Shown here: one piece after another, positions 62,061 through 64,000 of the stretch | How positions within the stretch are numbered: position 1 is the first letter of the stretch | Layout of the letters: each line of letters starts with the position of its first letter | Source: Vulcanimicrobium alpinum | GTDB taxonomy: Bacteria > Vulcanimicrobiota > Vulcanimicrobiia > Vulcanimicrobiales > Vulcanimicrobiaceae | NCBI RefSeq assembly: GCF_027923555.1 | Contig: NZ_AP025523.1 | Coordinates: 2,918,484-2,982,483, forward strand | DNA length: 64,000 bases | Direction: 5' to 3' | Notes under the pieces: generated by a model | Told to the model about the DNA's origin: nothing | The model's input: only the letters and a program-made list of their open reading frames with translations | Database searches by the model: none | Program-made: the position numbers and the translations under genes

Positions 62061-62972
62061 ATGCGAATGCCGTTGCGAGATTTGACCGGCTACGGTGCGA
62101 CGCCGCCCCATCCTCGCTGGCCCGGCGGCGCGCGCGTCGCGGTGCAGATCGTGATGAACTACGAAGAAGGCTCCGAGTACACGATCGGGGACGGCGACGG
62201 GATCTCGGAAACGTACCTCACCGAAGTCCCCGGCGCGACGCTCGGTCCCGGTGCGCGTGACCTGATCGTCGAATCGATCTACGAGTACGGCAGCCGTGCC
62301 GGGTTCTGGCGGCTGATGCGGATGTTCGGAGAGCGCGGCATCCGGATCACCGTCTTCGGCGCCGCGCTCGCCCTCGAGCGCAATCCCGCGGCGGCGGCGG
62401 CGATCCGCGCGGCGGGCTATGAGGTGTGCTCGCACGGCTGGCGCTGGATCAGCTTTGCCGGGATGGACGTCGACGAAGAACGGGCGCAGATGCGGCGCGC
62501 GATCGCGTCGCTCACGCAGACGATCGGCGAACGTCCCTACGGCTGGTACTGCCGCTACGCGCCGAGCGACAACACGCGCCGGCTCGTGGTCGAGGAGGGC
62601 GGCTTTCTCTACGATTCGGATGCGTACAACGACGATCTGCCCTACTGGACGCGCGTCGAGGGCAAGCCGCACCTGGTGATTCCGTACACGCTCGACAACA
62701 ACGACATGAAATTCTCGGTCGCACCGGGTTTCACGTCGGGCCAAGGCTTCTTCGCGTATCTGAAGGATGCGTTCGACGTGCTCTACCGGGAGGGTGCGAC
62801 GCAGCCGAAGATGATGTCGGTCGGACTGCACACGCGACTGGCCGGCCGGCCCGGCCGCGCCGCCGCGCTGGAGCGGTTTCTCGATTACGTGCTCGGCTTC
62901 GACGGCGTGTGGATCGCGCGCCGCGTCGACATCGCGCGGCATTGGATCGCGACCTTCCCGGCGCCGGCATGA
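62061..62972 (+). CDS. polysaccharide-deacetylase-family protein, PuuE allantoinase-like
   Basis: 303 residues of the NodB/deacetylase fold. [20 protein letters not shown], then [20 protein letters not shown] and [20 protein letters not shown] (metal His region) follow the PuuE pattern. So do the [15 protein letters not shown] and [13 protein letters not shown] segments. PuuE members hydrolyse allantoin to allantoate without the usual urease-type centre. The stop overlaps the adenine deaminase start (ATGA), which supports a purine-degradation role over chitin deacetylation. Confidence 0.82.
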   Translation: MRMPLRDLTGYGATPPHPRWPGGARVAVQIVMNYEEGSEYTIGDGDGISETYLTEVPGATLGPGARDLIVESIYEYGSRAGFWRLMRMFGERGIRITVFGAALALERNPAAAAAIRAAGYEVCSHGWRWISFAGMDVDEERAQMRRAIASLTQTIGERPYGWYCRYAPSDNTRRLVVEEGGFLYDSDAYNDDLPYWTRVEGKPHLVIPYTLDNNDMKFSVAPGFTSGQGFFAYLKDAFDVLYREGATQPKMMSVGLHTRLAGRPGRAAALERFLDYVLGFDGVWIARRVDIARHWIATFPAPA

Positions 62973-63982
62973 ACCAACTCGCGTTCGCACTGCCGAAGGC
63001 GGAGCTACACCTCCACATCGAGGGGACGTTCGAGCCGGGCTTGATCTTCACGCTTGCCGAGCGCAACGGCGTGCAGCTGCCGTATCCGAATGTCGACGCG
63101 CTGCGCCGCGCATATGCATTCACCGATCTGCGGTCGTTTCTCGACGTCTACTATGCGGCGATGGCGGTGCTGCGCACCGAACGCGATTTCACGGAGCTCG
63201 CCGACGCGTATCTGTCGCGCGCCCGAGAGCAGGGCGTGGTGCACGTCGAGATGTTCTTCGATCCGCAGGCGCACACGGCGCGCGGAATCCCGTTCGCGAC
63301 GGTGATCGACGGGCTGTGGGAAGCGGTGCGGACCAGCGAGGCGCGGTTCGGGATCAGCGCGTCGCTGATCATGTGCTTTCTGCGCGACCAGAGTGAGGAG
63401 TCGGCGTTCGCGACGCTCGACGAGGCGCTTCCGTACGGCGACCGCATCGTCGCCGTCGGCCTCGACTCCGCCGAAGTCGGCCACCCGCCGTCGAAGTTCC
63501 GCCGCGTGTTCGAACGGGCGCTGGCGGAAGGCTGGAAGACCGTCGCGCACGCGGGCGAAGAAGGGCCGCCTGCGTACGTGTGGGAGGCGCTCGATCTTTT
63601 GCGCGTCTCGCGCGTCGATCACGGCGTCCGTTCGCTCGAGGATCCGCGGCTCGTGGCGCGGCTGCGTGACGAACGCATCCCGCTCACCGTCTGCCCGCTC
63701 TCGAACGTGAAGCTGCGGGTAGTCGACACGCTCGCCGATCACCCGCTGCGGCGGATGCTGGACGAAGACCTCGTCGTCACGGTCAATTCCGACGATCCCG
63801 CGTATTTCGGCGGGTACATCGGGACCAACTACGCCCAGGTCGCGCAGGCGCTGCACCTCGACGATGCTGCGCTGCTGACGTTGGCGCGCAACAGCTTCGA
63901 AGCGTCATTCATCGACGTGCGCACGCGAGACGCGTACCTGGCGCGCGTCGACGCCGCCGTGCCGGCGCACCGGTGCAGGTAA
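62969..63982 (+). CDS. adenine deaminase (adenosine-deaminase family)
   Basis: 337 residues. The metal motif is [34 protein letters not shown] and [15 protein letters not shown] follow. [20 protein letters not shown] carries the His and Glu, VDHGVRS the next His, and [13 protein letters not shown] the catalytic Asp pair. Features such as GTFEP and the GHPPSKF loop match the adenine deaminase subgroup (yeast Aah1-like), not adenosine deaminase. It converts adenine to hypoxanthine in purine salvage. It is translationally coupled to the PuuE-like gene. The remaining bases to 64000 hold nothing recognisable. Confidence 0.9.
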   Translation: MNQLAFALPKAELHLHIEGTFEPGLIFTLAERNGVQLPYPNVDALRRAYAFTDLRSFLDVYYAAMAVLRTERDFTELADAYLSRAREQGVVHVEMFFDPQAHTARGIPFATVIDGLWEAVRTSEARFGISASLIMCFLRDQSEESAFATLDEALPYGDRIVAVGLDSAEVGHPPSKFRRVFERALAEGWKTVAHAGEEGPPAYVWEALDLLRVSRVDHGVRSLEDPRLVARLRDERIPLTVCPLSNVKLRVVDTLADHPLRRMLDEDLVVTVNSDDPAYFGGYIGTNYAQVAQALHLDDAALLTLARNSFEASFIDVRTRDAYLARVDAAVPAHRCR

Positions 63983-64000
63983 CGCAGGCCCTCGCCGAGC

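Overview
This is a GC-rich bacterial chromosomal window, densely packed on both strands, with no gene-free stretch longer than about 250 bases. The gene content points to a diderm bacterium of the Terrabacteria side. There are outer-membrane beta-barrels, lipoproteins and a TonB-receptor-like protein. Alongside them are neighbourhoods familiar from Firmicutes: mfd, prsA, yabN and rqcP; yggS, sepF and divIVA; lspA and rluD; gapA, pgk, tpiA and gpmI; and the DUF5693-csaB pair. This mix fits a lineage such as Vulcanimicrobiota/Eremiobacterota (formerly WPS-2). That placement is an inference from gene content and synteny, not a measured result.

Layout, 1-30 kb. A truncated pyrimidine-nucleoside phosphorylase and a GT-C membrane glycosyltransferase are followed by a heat-shock hsp20 with its own promoter. 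Then come mfd and small membrane proteins, an HD-GYP signalling gene, a LuxR-type regulator and a CPA1 antiporter. A prsA, yabN/mazG, kal-like, rqcP and whiA stretch leads into a glycolytic operon (gapA, an NRDE protein, pgk, tpiA, gpmI). Purine nucleoside phosphorylase and a frameshifted AmpC-type beta-lactamase follow. A minus-strand flagellar operon encodes two rod proteins, a miniature FlgJ-like protein and a FliA-type sigma factor.

Layout, 29-49 kb. The minus-strand run lgt, yggS, sepF, divIVA, SDR holds cell-division and envelope genes. It faces the plus-strand run ccdA, lspA, rluD, tgt. The branched-chain amino acid genes ilvC, ilvB, a mini ACT subunit, leuA, leuC, leuD and leuB follow. 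They are preceded by what reads as a complete transcription attenuator: a Leu/Val-rich leader peptide, an antiterminator and an intrinsic terminator. ileS lies convergent to leuB. REP-like palindromes sit between these genes and inside leuA and ileS.

Layout, 48-64 kb. A minus-strand run of an alpha/beta hydrolase, DUF5693, csaB, a site-2 protease and ileS is followed by an enoyl-CoA hydratase. Next is a candidate copper/electron-transfer island: two paralogous type-1 copper lipoproteins on divergent transcripts, a two-component system, a beta-barrel with an N-terminal CXXCH haem motif, a Met/His-rich secreted repeat protein and an SCO1-like thioredoxin. The window ends with a TPR protein, a receptor-like barrel, a PuuE-type deacetylase/allantoinase and adenine deaminase.

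The two observations most worth following are the ilv attenuator (37,531-37,707) and the copper/haem-porin island (54,068-59,262).
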